From Planococcus sp. (in: firmicutes) (GTDB lineage Bacteria > Bacillota > Bacilli > Bacillales_A > Planococcaceae), in the NCBI GenBank assembly GCA_030147225.1, contig JASLAI010000102.1, positions 1 to 5,976 of the forward strand: a DNA stretch of 5,976 nt, in the 5' to 3' direction. The stretch's first letter is position 1. The number at the start of each line of letters is the position of its first letter. Below are positions 1 to 5,976 of this stretch, one piece after another. Below the pieces are notes generated by a model. That model was given only the letters and a program-made list of their open reading frames with translations, made no database searches and had not been told where the DNA came from. The translations under genes and the position numbers were made by a program.

Positions 1-1379
1 GTCAATTTGTCGCTAAGCCCTGAATTGAGGTATTCAGCCAGCTCTTTTTGGTAATCGTGCTGATAGTAGGAAGTGAATCCGGACACCGTGCTGTCATCAG
101 TGGAATCGTAGTGGATGCTGATAAAAGCGTCAGCTCCAGCCTGATGGCTGCTGGCAACGCGTTTGCGAAGGTCCACATACGTGTCAGATTGCCGGGTCAT
201 GACAACTTCAGCTCCGGCTGCATTCAGATGATGAGACAGGATTTCTGCCGTTTTCAGCGTCAGTTCTTTTTCTTCTGTTTTACGGACGCCGACTGTACCG
301 CCGTCATTTCCGCCATGTCCAGGATCGAGGACAATTGTGACTCCATTCAATGTTCCTTTTTTACGTTCAGGTACTTCGGGTTGTTCGTCTTCTACAATCG
401 TTTCTTCTGATGATACGACCCACTCGGCGACAAAGGCTGCTTGGCCATCAGGCAATGAAACTTGATACCATTCGCCTTGTTTCCCGATCACGGCAAGTTG
501 AGTGCCTGCATCTGCGCGGCTAGCAACTTCAGATGCCGTAGTGGCTTCTGTGCGCAGATTTGTTCCATCGGTCAAGATGGTGATGGCTTCTTCTTCATTG
601 CTTGTAACCGTTTCTACTGCCTTGTCGGATAATTGGCCGTGAAACGCATATACCCAGCCGTTTTTATCTTCGGCCAATTTGATTTCCACCCAGTTGCCTG
701 CCCTGGAAACGACCGGGAATACTTGCCCTTTTCTGACGGTCTCTTTGGTTTTTTAACTCAAATCTGGTTTTGCCCGAACGTTCAATGCACTGACAGCAAT
801 TTCAAAAGAGGATACTTTGGAAATTGCGTCTTTTTTCTGTTCAGCTTCAGCTTCAGCTTTGTCATCTGTTGGCTTGGACGTTGATGTCTCACCTGTTAGG
901 GTTATGTATTGTGTTGAAACAAATCCACGCGTGTTGCGGAAATCGATTTCCGCCCAATCACCTGTAGTGCTGATGACGTTCGCTTCATCTCCAGCTTTCA
1001 TTTTCGTCAACACTGCTGCCGAAAGATCGGCCTGTGCGCGGACATTCAAGCCGTTGACCGAGGAGATTGCGGTTTGTCCAGAGGCTTGTTGTTCTTCGCC
1101 TGAGCCGGTTGTGAGCCATGAAGCAATCCAGCCTTCCTGGCCATCGACACGAATTTCCAACCAGTCACCTTGTTTTGAAATGACGGAAGCGGTCTGCCCT
1201 TGTTCCAGATCGCCGGTTACACTATAGGACAGGCCTGGCCCCGAACGGACATTGACCGTGGTACCGGAAATCTCGACGGTGCCGCTGTCAGCGGATACGT
1301 GGTCTTTATCCAGCAGCGGAATGCTGCCGGCTATGAATAAAAAGAATAAAATAAGTACGATAAACCCCTTGCGCTTCAT
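1..1379 (-). pseudogene. SH3-repeat N-acetylmuramoyl-L-alanine amidase (YrvJ-like), interrupted by an in-frame TAA and cut by the window edge
   Basis: This is an exported peptidoglycan amidase that would cleave the bond between N-acetylmuramic acid and L-alanine. The chosen start is the ATG at 1379-1377: it follows an AGGGGG ribosome site (1391-1386) by 6 nt and opens a signal peptide with MKRK, a hydrophobic run at about residues 5-23 and a likely VSA cleavage near residue 30. An upstream in-frame ATG at 1418 has no such site. SH3 repeats lie at about residues 33-92, 103-162, 193-250 and 265-324, each with an NVR or NLR motif. Amidase_3 starts near 347 with LDPGHGG (zinc His355), a probable zinc Glu370 in EEKEL, and FISIHYDS (His423). 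The final catalytic Glu lies beyond the edge. I read the frame codon by codon from 752 down to about 96 and found no other stop. Codon 209 (755-753) is TAA inside SH3 repeat 3; the frame is the same on both sides. The visible product is 208 residues without the enzyme domain. Sequencing error or readthrough remain possible. Confidence 0.85.
841..858 (-). repeat. Three tandem 6-bp units encoding an Ala-Glu linker
   Basis: Three exact copies of TCAGCT (plus strand) sit in the amidase gene. On the minus strand they encode AEAEAE at residues 175-180, in the low-complexity linker between SH3 repeats 2 and 3. The unit is two codons long, so gain or loss of a copy would keep the frame. Confidence 0.7.
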
Positions 1380-1408
1380 GCCATTCCCCCTAAAACAATT
1401 TCTATTCC

Positions 1409-1437
1409 ATAGTATCAAAAAACAGACGCCTTGTGTA
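1409..1437 (-). promoter_or_regulatory. Probable SigA-type promoter of the amidase gene
   Basis: Read on the minus strand, the -35 candidate is TACACA (1437-1432, 4/6 to TTGACA). It is followed by a 17-nt spacer and the -10 candidate TACTAT (1414-1409, 4/6 to TATAAT). Transcription would start near 1402, giving a leader of about 22 nt that contains the AGGGGG ribosome site. This also excludes the ATG at 1418, which would lie upstream of the transcript. Both boxes are imperfect, so this is an inference. Confidence 0.5.
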
Positions 1438-1443
1438 AAAAGG

Positions 1444-1472
1444 TTGACAAGCTATGTGGGAGTTATTAAGAT
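1444..1472 (+). promoter_or_regulatory. SigA-type promoter of the T-box-hisS-aspS operon
   Basis: A perfect -35 TTGACA (1444-1449) is followed by a 17-nt spacer and the -10 TAAGAT (1467-1472, 4/6 and keeping the key first T, second A and last T). The start of transcription would be near 1479, just ahead of Stem I of the T-box leader. The -35 box is only 6 bp from the -35 of the divergent amidase promoter. Confidence 0.75.
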
Positions 1473-1478
1473 TGATTT

Positions 1479-1756
1479 ATTATCCTTATATATTTGCTGA
1501 CGACGAAGAAAGTAATTGCATGATTTGGCTGAAAAGAGAGGGAAAGTCTCGGGCTGTAAACTTTCCTGCAGACAACTGCGACGAAAAACACTTTCGAGGC
1601 TTTTTTCTGAAAAGCGTATGCCGCTTATTAGGAGAAAACGGAACCGGCCGTTACCCGGAATGAGAGGATGCATCTTTTTGCATCAACTAGGGTGGAACCG
1701 CGGAAGCTTATACAGGCTCTCGTCCCTTGCGTAAAGCAAGGGGCGGGAGCTTTTTT
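1479..1756 (+). promoter_or_regulatory. T-box leader (tRNA-sensing riboswitch) controlling hisS-aspS
   Basis: The 14-base T-box element AGGGTGGAACCGCG is at 1689-1702. Stem I parts can be placed by hand. A lower helix pairs 1504-1508 with 1592-1596, above a K-turn-like GA element near 1499-1506. AGTA (1511-1514) lies opposite GAA (1583-1585) in the specifier loop. Upper helix segments pair 1516-1520 with 1577-1581, 1525-1527 with 1573-1575, and 1529-1531 with 1569-1571. The distal part holds AGAGAG and GGCTG. The best specifier in this fold is CAC (His) at 1589-1591. Small hairpins follow at 1612-1626, 1637-1652 and 1667-1684. In the antiterminator, AGGG would pair with CCCT and GCG with CGT at 1721-1727, leaving the TGGA bulge to bind the acceptor end of uncharged tRNA. 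When the tRNA is charged, the terminator at 1716-1756 forms instead. The T-box call is firm; the specifier is less so. Confidence 0.95.
1716..1756 (+). terminator. Conditional intrinsic terminator of the T-box leader
   Basis: A 15-bp stem (1716-1730 with 1736-1750, including two G-T wobbles) closes a five-base loop GTAAA and is followed by six T (1751-1756). The left arm contains CGTCCCT, which is also the 3' strand of the antiterminator, so the two structures exclude each other. It ends 29 nt before the hisS start codon. Confidence 0.93.
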
Positions 1757-1785
1757 GTATGGAAAAACAGAGGAGTGAACCGATT

Positions 1786-3066
1786 ATGAACATTCAAGCA
1801 CCACGCGGCACTTATGATGTGCTGCCCGATCAATCCGCAAAATGGCAGGAAGTTGAACAAAAAATCAACGATTTGTGCAGACTTTACCAATACAAAGAAA
1901 TACGCACACCGATTTTCGAGCACACGGAATTATTCCTGCGCAGTGTCGGAGATACCACGGATATCGTCCAAAAGGAAATGTATACCTTTCAGGACCGCGG
2001 CGATCGTTCACTGACTTTGCGTCCGGAAGGCACAGCTTCTGTCGTTCGTTCGTACGTGGAAAACAAATTATTCGGTGTACCAGATCAGCCGGTAAAATTA
2101 TTCTACACCGGTCCAATGTTCCGCTATGAACGTCCGCAGGCAGGCCGCATGCGCCAATTCGTTCAGTTTGGTGTCGAAGCGATCGGCTCCAAAGATCCGG
2201 CGATTGACGCGGAAGTGATTTCGTTGGCGATGGACCTTTACCGTTCTGTCGGTCTTAAGCAGTTGCGTTTAGTTATCAATTCGCTGGGTGATACAGAAAG
2301 TCGCGTGGCGCATAAAGAAGCATTGATCAAACATTTCGAACCAAGCATCAATGAATTCTGCAGCGACTGCCAGACACGTCTTGAGAAAAACCCATTGCGC
2401 ATTTTGGATTGTAAAGTGGACCGCAGCCATCCTTTGATGGCGACTGCACCGTCACTAGCTGATTTTTTGAACGAAGAATCACAGGCTTATTTCAATGAAG
2501 TCCAATCATACCTTTCCAGGATGGATATCGACTTTGTCGTCGATCCGAATCTGGTCCGTGGCCTTGATTATTACAACCACACAGCATTTGAAATTATGAG
2601 TGAAGCTGAAGGCTTTGGTGCGATTACAACTTTGGCTGGTGGAGGACGTTATAACGGCCTTGTAGAAGATCTTGGCGGACCGGAATCTCCAGGCATCGGA
2701 TTTGCGATGAGCATCGAGCGGCTTTTGTTGGCGCTGGAAATGGAAAAAGTGGAAATCGGCCAATCAAATAATTTGGAAGTCTACGTCGTCGCAATGGACG
2801 AAACGACTAAGAAAAAAGCATTTTCAGTTGTCCGTGATCTGCGCTTGAATGGCATTTCAGCAGATATGGATTTTGCAGGGCGTAAAGTGAAGGCACAGAT
2901 GAAATCCGCTGACCGCAAAGGTGCAGGATTCGTCCTTGTCATCGGTGAAACCGAACTGGAAAGTGGAAAAGTGGCATTGAAAGAAATGGCGACGGGTGAG
3001 CAGCAGGAAATGGCATTCGAAGAAATCGCCCAAACCATACTGAAAAAGAAATCACTGGAGGAATAA
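1786..3066 (+). CDS. hisS: Histidyl-tRNA synthetase
   Basis: This cytosolic class II synthetase attaches histidine to tRNA-His using ATP. I chose the ATG at 1786, with AGAGGAG at 1769-1775 and a 10-nt gap. The frame also has an ATG at 1759, but it abuts the T-box terminator and has no ribosome site. The 426-residue product matches the usual length of about 420-430. Visible motifs are LTLRPEGT (about 76-83) and motif 2 MFRYERPQ (111-118, Arg113 for ATP). The HisRS signatures are LVRGLDYY (256-263, Arg258) and GGGRYNGL (285-292). Motif 3 is [11 protein letters not shown] (303-313). Residues from about 330 to the end form the anticodon-binding domain. All key residues I checked are present and nothing is truncated. 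It is the first gene of a two-gene operon behind a T-box, so expression should rise when charged tRNA falls. The stop codon lies 2 nt before aspS. Confidence 0.98.
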   Translation: MNIQAPRGTYDVLPDQSAKWQEVEQKINDLCRLYQYKEIRTPIFEHTELFLRSVGDTTDIVQKEMYTFQDRGDRSLTLRPEGTASVVRSYVENKLFGVPDQPVKLFYTGPMFRYERPQAGRMRQFVQFGVEAIGSKDPAIDAEVISLAMDLYRSVGLKQLRLVINSLGDTESRVAHKEALIKHFEPSINEFCSDCQTRLEKNPLRILDCKVDRSHPLMATAPSLADFLNEESQAYFNEVQSYLSRMDIDFVVDPNLVRGLDYYNHTAFEIMSEAEGFGAITTLAGGGRYNGLVEDLGGPESPGIGFAMSIERLLLALEMEKVEIGQSNNLEVYVVAMDETTKKKAFSVVRDLRLNGISADMDFAGRKVKAQMKSADRKGAGFVLVIGETELESGKVALKEMATGEQQEMAFEEIAQTILKKKSLEE

Positions 3067-3068
3067 AT

Positions 3069-4853
3069 ATGTCAAGAACGCATTATTGTGGAGAAGTCGA
3101 TGAAACTGCCATTGGGCAGCGGGTTACATTAAAAGGCTGGGTACAAAAACGCCGCGATTTGGGCGGATTGATTTTTGTCGATGTTCGGGATCGTTCTGGG
3201 ATTGTGCAAATTGTCTTCAACCCGGGAATTTCGAAAGAAGCGGCAGCAATCGGTGAGTCATTGCGCAACGAATTCGTGGTTCATATCGACGGGCTGGTCG
3301 TGGAAAGAGCGGAAGGCCAAATCAATGCAGCAATGAAAACCGGAAAAATCGAAGTGCAGGTAGATCATGCATCCATCATTAACGCAGCGAAAAATCCACC
3401 GTTTGCCATTGAGGACAATACCGATGTCAACGAAGACTTGCGTTTGAAATACCGCTACTTGGATTTGCGTCGTCCGGCTATGTACGAAACATTTAAAATG
3501 CGTTCAGACATCACGAAATCCATCCGCCGCTTTTTGGACGAAGAAGGGTTCCTTGAAGTAGAAACACCGATTTTGACCAAATCGACACCTGAAGGCGCAC
3601 GTGATTATTTGGTTCCGAGCCGTGTCCATGACGGAGAATTTTATGCATTGCCGCAGTCGCCACAGCTTTTCAAGCAAATGCTGATGGTCTCCGGCTTCGA
3701 TAAATATTACCAGATTGCACGTTGCTTCCGTGACGAAGATCTTCGTGCAGACCGCCAGCCGGAATTCACGCAAATCGATATGGAGATGAGCTTCCAGACG
3801 ATGGAAGACATTATTGGGATGAACGAACGCCTGATGGTCCAGATGATGAAAGATGTCAAAAAAATCGACATTGAACCAACATTCCAGCGCATGGGCTATA
3901 CAGAAGCGATGGACCGTTACGGTTCGGATAAACCGGATGTGCGCTTCGGGCTTGAACTGGTCGACGTATCTGACCTGGTAAAAGATTCAGCGTTTAAAGT
4001 CTTCACAGGAGCGATCGAAAACGGCGGTCAGGTAAAACTGATCAACGTCAAAGGCCAGGCTGCGAACTACTCTCGCAAAGACATTGACGCATTGGGCGCT
4101 TTCGCTGCAGTTTATGGAGCAAAAGGGCTGGCTTGGCTGAAAGTTGAAGAAGAAGGCGTTAAAGGACCAATTGCCAAATTCTTTGAAGGCGAAGCTGCAA
4201 CTGCGTTAACAGAGCGTGCACAAGCGGAAGCAGGGGATTTGTTGCTGTTTGTTGCAGATAAGAGAACCGTAGTGGCGGATGCACTTGGCGCACTTCGCTT
4301 GAAGTTCGGCAAAGAGCTTGGCTTGATCGACAACTCGATCTACAAGTTCCTGTGGATTACAGATTGGCCGTTGCTGGAATACGACGATAAAGATGGCCGT
4401 TACTATGCAGCACATCACCCATTCACGATGCCATTTGAAGAAGACCTGGATAAATTGGCAACGGAGCCGCAGAACGTTCGCGCGCAAGCTTATGACCTTG
4501 TCTTAAACGGCTATGAATTGGGCGGAGGATCTTCCCGTATTTACCGTCGCGAAATTCAGGAGCAGATGTTTGAAGTGCTTGGTTTTAGCAAGGAAGAGGC
4601 CAACGAACAATTTGGTTTCCTTATGGAAGCATTTGAATATGGAACGCCTCCACATGGCGGAATTGCATTTGGACTGGACCGTCTTGTGATGCTGCTTTCT
4701 GGCCGGACTAACCTGCGCGACACCATTGCTTTCCCGAAAACGGCGAGTGCAAGTGATCTATTGACAGACGCTCCGAGCCCGGTTTCAGTGGCACAACTTG
4801 AGGAATTAAGCTTATCGCTGAACATTCAGAATAATAAAAAAGTATCAGACTAA
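3069..4853 (+). CDS. aspS: Aspartyl-tRNA synthetase (bacterial type)
   Basis: This cytosolic class II synthetase attaches aspartate to tRNA-Asp. The ATG at 3069 has a strong GGAGG (3057-3061) with a 7-nt gap. That ribosome site lies in the last codons of hisS, and the genes are separated by only 2 nt, so translational coupling is likely. The 594-residue length fits the long bacterial form. An N-terminal OB-fold anticodon-binding domain (about 1-105, with [20 protein letters not shown]) comes first. The catalytic core follows, with QSPQ (196-199) and motif 2 [16 protein letters not shown] (220-235). The bacterial insertion (GAD) domain is at about 290-425. The core resumes with [13 protein letters not shown] (485-497) and motif 3 [12 protein letters not shown] (531-542). 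No damage is visible. It has no promoter of its own that I can see, so it depends on the T-box transcript. Whether it is strictly discriminating or also charges tRNA-Asn cannot be judged here. Confidence 0.98.
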   Translation: MSRTHYCGEVDETAIGQRVTLKGWVQKRRDLGGLIFVDVRDRSGIVQIVFNPGISKEAAAIGESLRNEFVVHIDGLVVERAEGQINAAMKTGKIEVQVDHASIINAAKNPPFAIEDNTDVNEDLRLKYRYLDLRRPAMYETFKMRSDITKSIRRFLDEEGFLEVETPILTKSTPEGARDYLVPSRVHDGEFYALPQSPQLFKQMLMVSGFDKYYQIARCFRDEDLRADRQPEFTQIDMEMSFQTMEDIIGMNERLMVQMMKDVKKIDIEPTFQRMGYTEAMDRYGSDKPDVRFGLELVDVSDLVKDSAFKVFTGAIENGGQVKLINVKGQAANYSRKDIDALGAFAAVYGAKGLAWLKVEEEGVKGPIAKFFEGEAATALTERAQAEAGDLLLFVADKRTVVADALGALRLKFGKELGLIDNSIYKFLWITDWPLLEYDDKDGRYYAAHHPFTMPFEEDLDKLATEPQNVRAQAYDLVLNGYELGGGSSRIYRREIQEQMFEVLGFSKEEANEQFGFLMEAFEYGTPPHGGIAFGLDRLVMLLSGRTNLRDTIAFPKTASASDLLTDAPSPVSVAQLEELSLSLNIQNNKKVSD

Positions 4854-4858
4854 AATAC

Positions 4859-4887
4859 TTGTCTAAATAAAAAAGGTGTGCTAACAT
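4859..4887 (+). promoter_or_regulatory. Probable promoter of the 6S RNA gene
   Basis: The -35 candidate TTGTCT (4859-4864, 4/6) begins 5 nt after the aspS stop codon. A 17-nt spacer leads to the -10 candidate TAACAT (4882-4887, 4/6), preceded by TG at 4879-4880, one base upstream (extended -10). Transcription would start near 4894, just ahead of the closing stem of the 6S RNA. Confidence 0.6.
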
Positions 4888-4893
4888 ACGTTT

Positions 4894-5080
4894 ATAGAGA
4901 ATCCTGATGTGTTCGTTTTAAGCAATTCGATTTTGACCCAACATTATGTCGTCGGGAGATCGAATTTCACCATGGCTAACATGCCTTAACGGGAAGTTAT
5001 AAGTGGCGAAGAGATCACCCACCTGCTTTCAGCGGGTTCAAACGATGCGCAACAACAAAGACGGCACGATTGGGATTCTT
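4894..5080 (+). ncRNA. ssrS: 6S RNA (bsrA-like), regulator of RNA polymerase
   Basis: 6S RNA mimics an open promoter and binds the housekeeping-sigma RNA polymerase, reducing transcription mainly in stationary phase; the polymerase can copy a short product RNA from it. The evidence is sequence resemblance to Bacillus 6S-1 as I remember it (TCCTGATGTGTT near the 5' end, TTTTGACCCAACATTATGTC, GGGAAGTT, ACCTGCTTTC, a GGGATTCT 3' end), position between aspS and the yrvM/tcdA orthologue, and pairing. The ends pair as a closing stem (4898-4904 with 5073-5079). An inner helix pairs 4932-4939 with 5034-5042, with one bulged T, and so bounds a large central region. The estimated length of about 187 nt is normal for the family. 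Exact ends are inferred from the promoter and closing stem. No terminator separates it from aspS, so some copies may come from the operon transcript. Confidence 0.9.
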
Positions 5081-5097
5081 AATAAAAAATCATTTTT

Positions 5098-5133
5098 ATC
5101 CCTTCGACAATTAATTGTCGAAGGGATTTTTAT
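5098..5133 (+). terminator. Intrinsic terminator after 6S RNA
   Basis: Positions 5098-5127 are a perfect 30-bp palindrome (15-bp half-sites, centre between 5112 and 5113). The right arm runs straight into TTTTTATT. It would end the 6S transcript and any readthrough from hisS-aspS. The mature 6S end lies about 18 nt upstream of the stem, so 3' trimming is implied. Its right arm also carries the -35 box of the tcdA promoter. Confidence 0.88.
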
Positions 5134-5143
5134 TGTGTATAAT
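5115..5143 (+). promoter_or_regulatory. SigA-type promoter of tcdA
   Basis: A perfect -10 TATAAT (5138-5143) is preceded by a 17-nt spacer and a -35 candidate TTGTCG (5115-5120, 4/6). The -35 box lies within the right arm of the 6S terminator palindrome. Transcription would begin near 5150, giving a leader of about 31 nt. tcdA therefore appears to be transcribed separately from hisS-aspS. Confidence 0.72.
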
Positions 5144-5181
5144 CCCTATTATGCGTATCAACTTTGAAAGGCAGTGACTTT

Positions 5182-5946
5182 ATGTTACACCAATTCTCAA
5201 GAAACGAATTAGCAGTAGGAAAAGAAGGAATCGAGTTACTCAAAAATTCAACCGTCGCCATTCTGGGTATCGGAGGTGTAGGTTCATTTGCAGCGGAAGC
5301 CTGTGCACGAAGCGGTGTAGGCACAATTATCCTTGTGGACAAGGACAATGTCGACATCACCAACATCAACCGCCAACTGGTCGCCAACCTGTCGACTGTG
5401 GGCAAATCTAAAGCGGGGGTCATGAAAGACCGGATTGCTGACATCAATACAGAATGCAAGGTAATTTCTTTGCATATGTTTTATACCGAAGAAACTTATG
5501 AAGAATTTTTCAGCTACAAACCTGATTATGTAATCGATGCATCCGATACGATGATCTACAAGGTTCATTTGATGGAAGAATGCTATAGACGCGGCATCAA
5601 GATCATCGCAAGCATGGGAGCCGCCAATAAAACCGATCCGACACGTTTCAAGATCGCCGATATCTCCAAGACCCATACAGATCCACTTGCGAAAATCATT
5701 CGCAAGAAATTGCGTCAGGCGGGAATCCATAAAGGCATTCCGGTCGTCTTTTCAGACGAAAGCCCGATTATTGTCCGTGAAGATGTGGTCGGCAATGTTG
5801 GAAAACCTGATGCGGCAATACGAAAAGCACAAATGCCGCCGTCCTCGAACGCTTTTGCACCATCGACGGTCGGCTTGATTGCGGCAAGTTGGGTAGTCAA
5901 TGACATCACGAAATCTATTCCAATTAACCGCGTCCGCATGAATTAA
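5182..5946 (+). CDS. tcdA: tRNA threonylcarbamoyladenosine dehydratase (TcdA/CsdL, YrvM-like)
   Basis: This E1-like enzyme uses ATP to dehydrate N6-threonylcarbamoyladenosine at position 37 of ANN-decoding tRNAs to its cyclic form (ct6A). I chose the ATG at 5182, which starts MLHQFSRNELAVGKEG as in YrvM proteins. A GAAAGG site at 5166-5171 lies 10 nt upstream. The in-frame TTG at 5164 overlaps that site and is unlikely. The product is 254 residues, normal for the family. It has the ThiF/MoeB-type nucleotide-binding loop GIGGVGS (29-35), then LVDKDNVDITNINRQ (51-65), DASDT (119-123), the TcdA-typical SMGAANKTDPT (144-154), SDESP (191-195) and a C-terminal MPPSSNAFAPSTVGL stretch (218-232). I see no paired CxxC zinc motifs, unlike many MoeB/ThiF enzymes and consistent with TcdA. 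It has its own promoter and is followed by a hairpin, so it is probably monocistronic. Confidence 0.95.
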   Translation: MLHQFSRNELAVGKEGIELLKNSTVAILGIGGVGSFAAEACARSGVGTIILVDKDNVDITNINRQLVANLSTVGKSKAGVMKDRIADINTECKVISLHMFYTEETYEEFFSYKPDYVIDASDTMIYKVHLMEECYRRGIKIIASMGAANKTDPTRFKIADISKTHTDPLAKIIRKKLRQAGIHKGIPVVFSDESPIIVREDVVGNVGKPDAAIRKAQMPPSSNAFAPSTVGLIAASWVVNDITKSIPINRVRMN

Positions 5947-5950
5947 TATC

Positions 5951-5976
5951 CAGCCGGCTCACTTTTGAGCCGGCTG
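5951..5976 (+). terminator. Probable intrinsic terminator of tcdA, cut by the window edge
   Basis: An 11-bp perfect GC-rich stem (5951-5961 with 5966-5976) closes a four-base loop CTTT, starting 4 nt after the tcdA stop codon. The T-tract that would confirm a terminator would lie just past the window end. Confidence 0.75.

Noticed and set aside
48..410. Plus-strand open frame of 120 codons
   Set aside because: It is opposite the Amidase_3 part of the minus-strand gene, where DPGHGG and FISIHYDS are readable. Its translation has no recognisable family features.
744..760. Frameshift in the amidase caused by the six-T homopolymer
   Set aside because: Codons on both sides of the TAA are in one frame and the SH3 repeat spacing is preserved, so a single substitution fits and an indel does not.
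817..1227. Plus-strand open frame of 136 codons
   Set aside because: It is a shadow of the SH3 repeats on the minus strand; it is rich in Ser, Pro and Cys without a recognisable domain or ribosome site.
1452..1734. Several short open frames on both strands between the divergent promoters and hisS
   Set aside because: They overlap the T-box leader, whose RNA structure explains the sequence; none has a convincing start site.
1759..1785. Upstream in-frame ATG giving HisRS nine extra residues
   Set aside because: It begins 3 nt after the terminator T-tract with no ribosome site. The ATG at 1786 has AGAGGAG and matches the usual HisRS N-terminus.
5082..5099. AT-only inverted repeat before the 6S terminator
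   Set aside because: A 7-bp A-T stem is weak, overlaps the terminator arm by 2 nt, and needs no separate function.
5164..5181. TTG start giving TcdA six extra residues
   Set aside because: It overlaps the ribosome site for the ATG at 5182, and the family N-terminus begins MLHQFSRNEL.
1..5976. Mobile element, CRISPR array, phage or other defence system
   Set aside because: No transposase, integrase, direct-repeat array or unfamiliar gene is present; all long stretches are explained by known housekeeping genes and RNAs.

Overview
The window looks like a chromosomal housekeeping segment from a low-to-mid GC member of the Bacillota, most likely order Bacillales. The HisRS, AspRS and TcdA proteins read like Bacillus-type sequences. 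The order wall amidase, hisS, aspS, 6S RNA, tcdA matches the B. subtilis yrvJ-hisS-aspS-bsrA-yrvM neighbourhood as I remember it. A Planococcaceae-like genus is a guess; nothing here proves it. I see no mobile element, CRISPR array, tRNA or rRNA.

Layout. Positions 1-1379 (minus strand) hold a secreted N-acetylmuramoyl-L-alanine amidase gene with a signal peptide, four bacterial SH3 repeats and the first part of an Amidase_3 domain, which runs off the left edge. Its frame is open along the whole visible length except for one in-frame TAA at 755-753. As sequenced it is therefore broken by a single nonsense codon and cannot make the catalytic domain. Positions 1380-1478 hold two back-to-back promoters, one for the amidase and one for hisS. 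Positions 1479-1756 are a T-box tRNA-sensing leader with Stem I, the T-box sequence, the antiterminator and the terminator. hisS (1786-3066) and aspS (3069-4853) follow as a tight two-gene operon. The 328-base gap 4854-5181 is filled by a 6S RNA gene with its own promoter, a perfect-palindrome terminator, and the tcdA promoter whose -35 box lies inside that terminator. tcdA (5182-5946) is followed by a strong hairpin at the right edge.

How the parts work together. Uncharged tRNA, most likely tRNA-His, should let transcription pass the T-box and raise both histidyl- and aspartyl-tRNA synthetase. TcdA makes the cyclic form of t6A37 in tRNAs that read ANN codons, so it also serves decoding. 6S RNA binds the housekeeping RNA polymerase holoenzyme and lowers its activity in stationary phase. 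The segment is thus a translation and transcription-capacity cluster beside a wall hydrolase gene.

I found no undescribed multi-gene system. The points most worth a second look are the in-frame stop in the amidase, the T-box specifier and bulge for a hisS-aspS operon, and the compact terminator-promoter overlap between 6S RNA and tcdA.
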